Part shown: positions 5,321 through 5,370 of the stretch, one piece after another | Position numbering within the stretch: position 1 is the first letter of the stretch | How the letters are laid out: each line of letters opens with the position of its first letter | Assembly: GCA_003233535.1 (NCBI GenBank) | Contig: QIMA01000051.1 | Coordinates: 1 to 5,370, forward strand | DNA from: Rhodanobacteraceae bacterium | Lineage (GTDB): Bacteria; Pseudomonadota; Gammaproteobacteria; Xanthomonadales; SZUA-5 | Direction: 5' to 3' | Length of the DNA: 5,370 nucleotides | Made by a program: the position numbers and the translations under genes | Notes under the pieces: model-generated | Told to the model about the DNA's origin: nothing | Seen by the model: only the letters and a program-made list of their open reading frames with translations | Database searches by the model: none

Positions 5321-5370
5321 AGGACATTGATTGCCCAGTGGTTTTTCCGCAGGAGCGGTGTAGTGGTTCA

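Larger units (their letters stand above)
5124..5370. other. Non-coding tail after pyrH
   Basis: These 247 bp contain no reading frame with recognisable protein similarity. They hold the CAGTGn hexamers, the inverted repeat and the half-palindrome described separately, plus an extra CTAGCCCG at 5183-5190 identical to the start of the repeat copy at 5282. No clear intrinsic terminator for pyrH is visible. A small frame opening at ATG 5311 runs to the window end, but 20 codons are too few to judge. Confidence 0.6.

Noticed and set aside
5311..5370. Open frame starting ATG at 5311 and running off the window
   Set aside because: Only 20 codons are visible, it starts inside a palindromic repeat without a ribosome site, and it resembles nothing I know.

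Overview
This is a conserved housekeeping locus from a GC-rich proteobacterium, most likely a gammaproteobacterium. Three things point there: divergent map-glnD and rpsB-tsf-pyrH units, close identity of the proteins to E. coli GlnD, Map, S2, EF-Ts and PyrH as I remember them, and an S2 N-terminus ([20 protein letters not shown]) that reads much like Xanthomonadales S2. A Xanthomonadales/Nevskiales-like organism is my best guess. No database was consulted.

Layout. On the minus strand, 1-1093 is the first 364 codons of glnD, the PII uridylyltransferase that controls nitrogen signalling; the gene continues off the left edge. It sits 34 nt behind map (1128-1901), methionine aminopeptidase, and is probably co-transcribed with it. 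The 255 bp at 1902-2156 hold divergent promoters with overlapping -10 boxes and a roughly 200-nt rpsB leader that can fold into several helices. On the plus strand follow rpsB (2157-3215, ribosomal protein S2 with a tail of about 108 residues built partly from a 15-bp minisatellite), tsf (3257-4129, EF-Ts) and pyrH (4359-5123, UMP kinase). The tsf-pyrH gap carries a perfect 12-bp hairpin and a 61-bp palindrome. The last 247 bp, after pyrH, have no convincing gene but hold relatives of that palindrome, including a 30-bp stretch with only two mismatches. pyrH is thus bracketed by copies of one dispersed repeat family.

The genes support translation and growth: S2 for the 30S subunit, EF-Ts for recycling EF-Tu, Map for removing initiator Met from new proteins, PyrH for pyrimidine nucleotide supply and GlnD for nitrogen status. 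I found no undescribed multi-gene system. The novelty lies in the rpsB leader architecture, the expanded repeat-built S2 tail, the repeat family around pyrH, and a GC hairpin in place of a Shine-Dalgarno before glnD.
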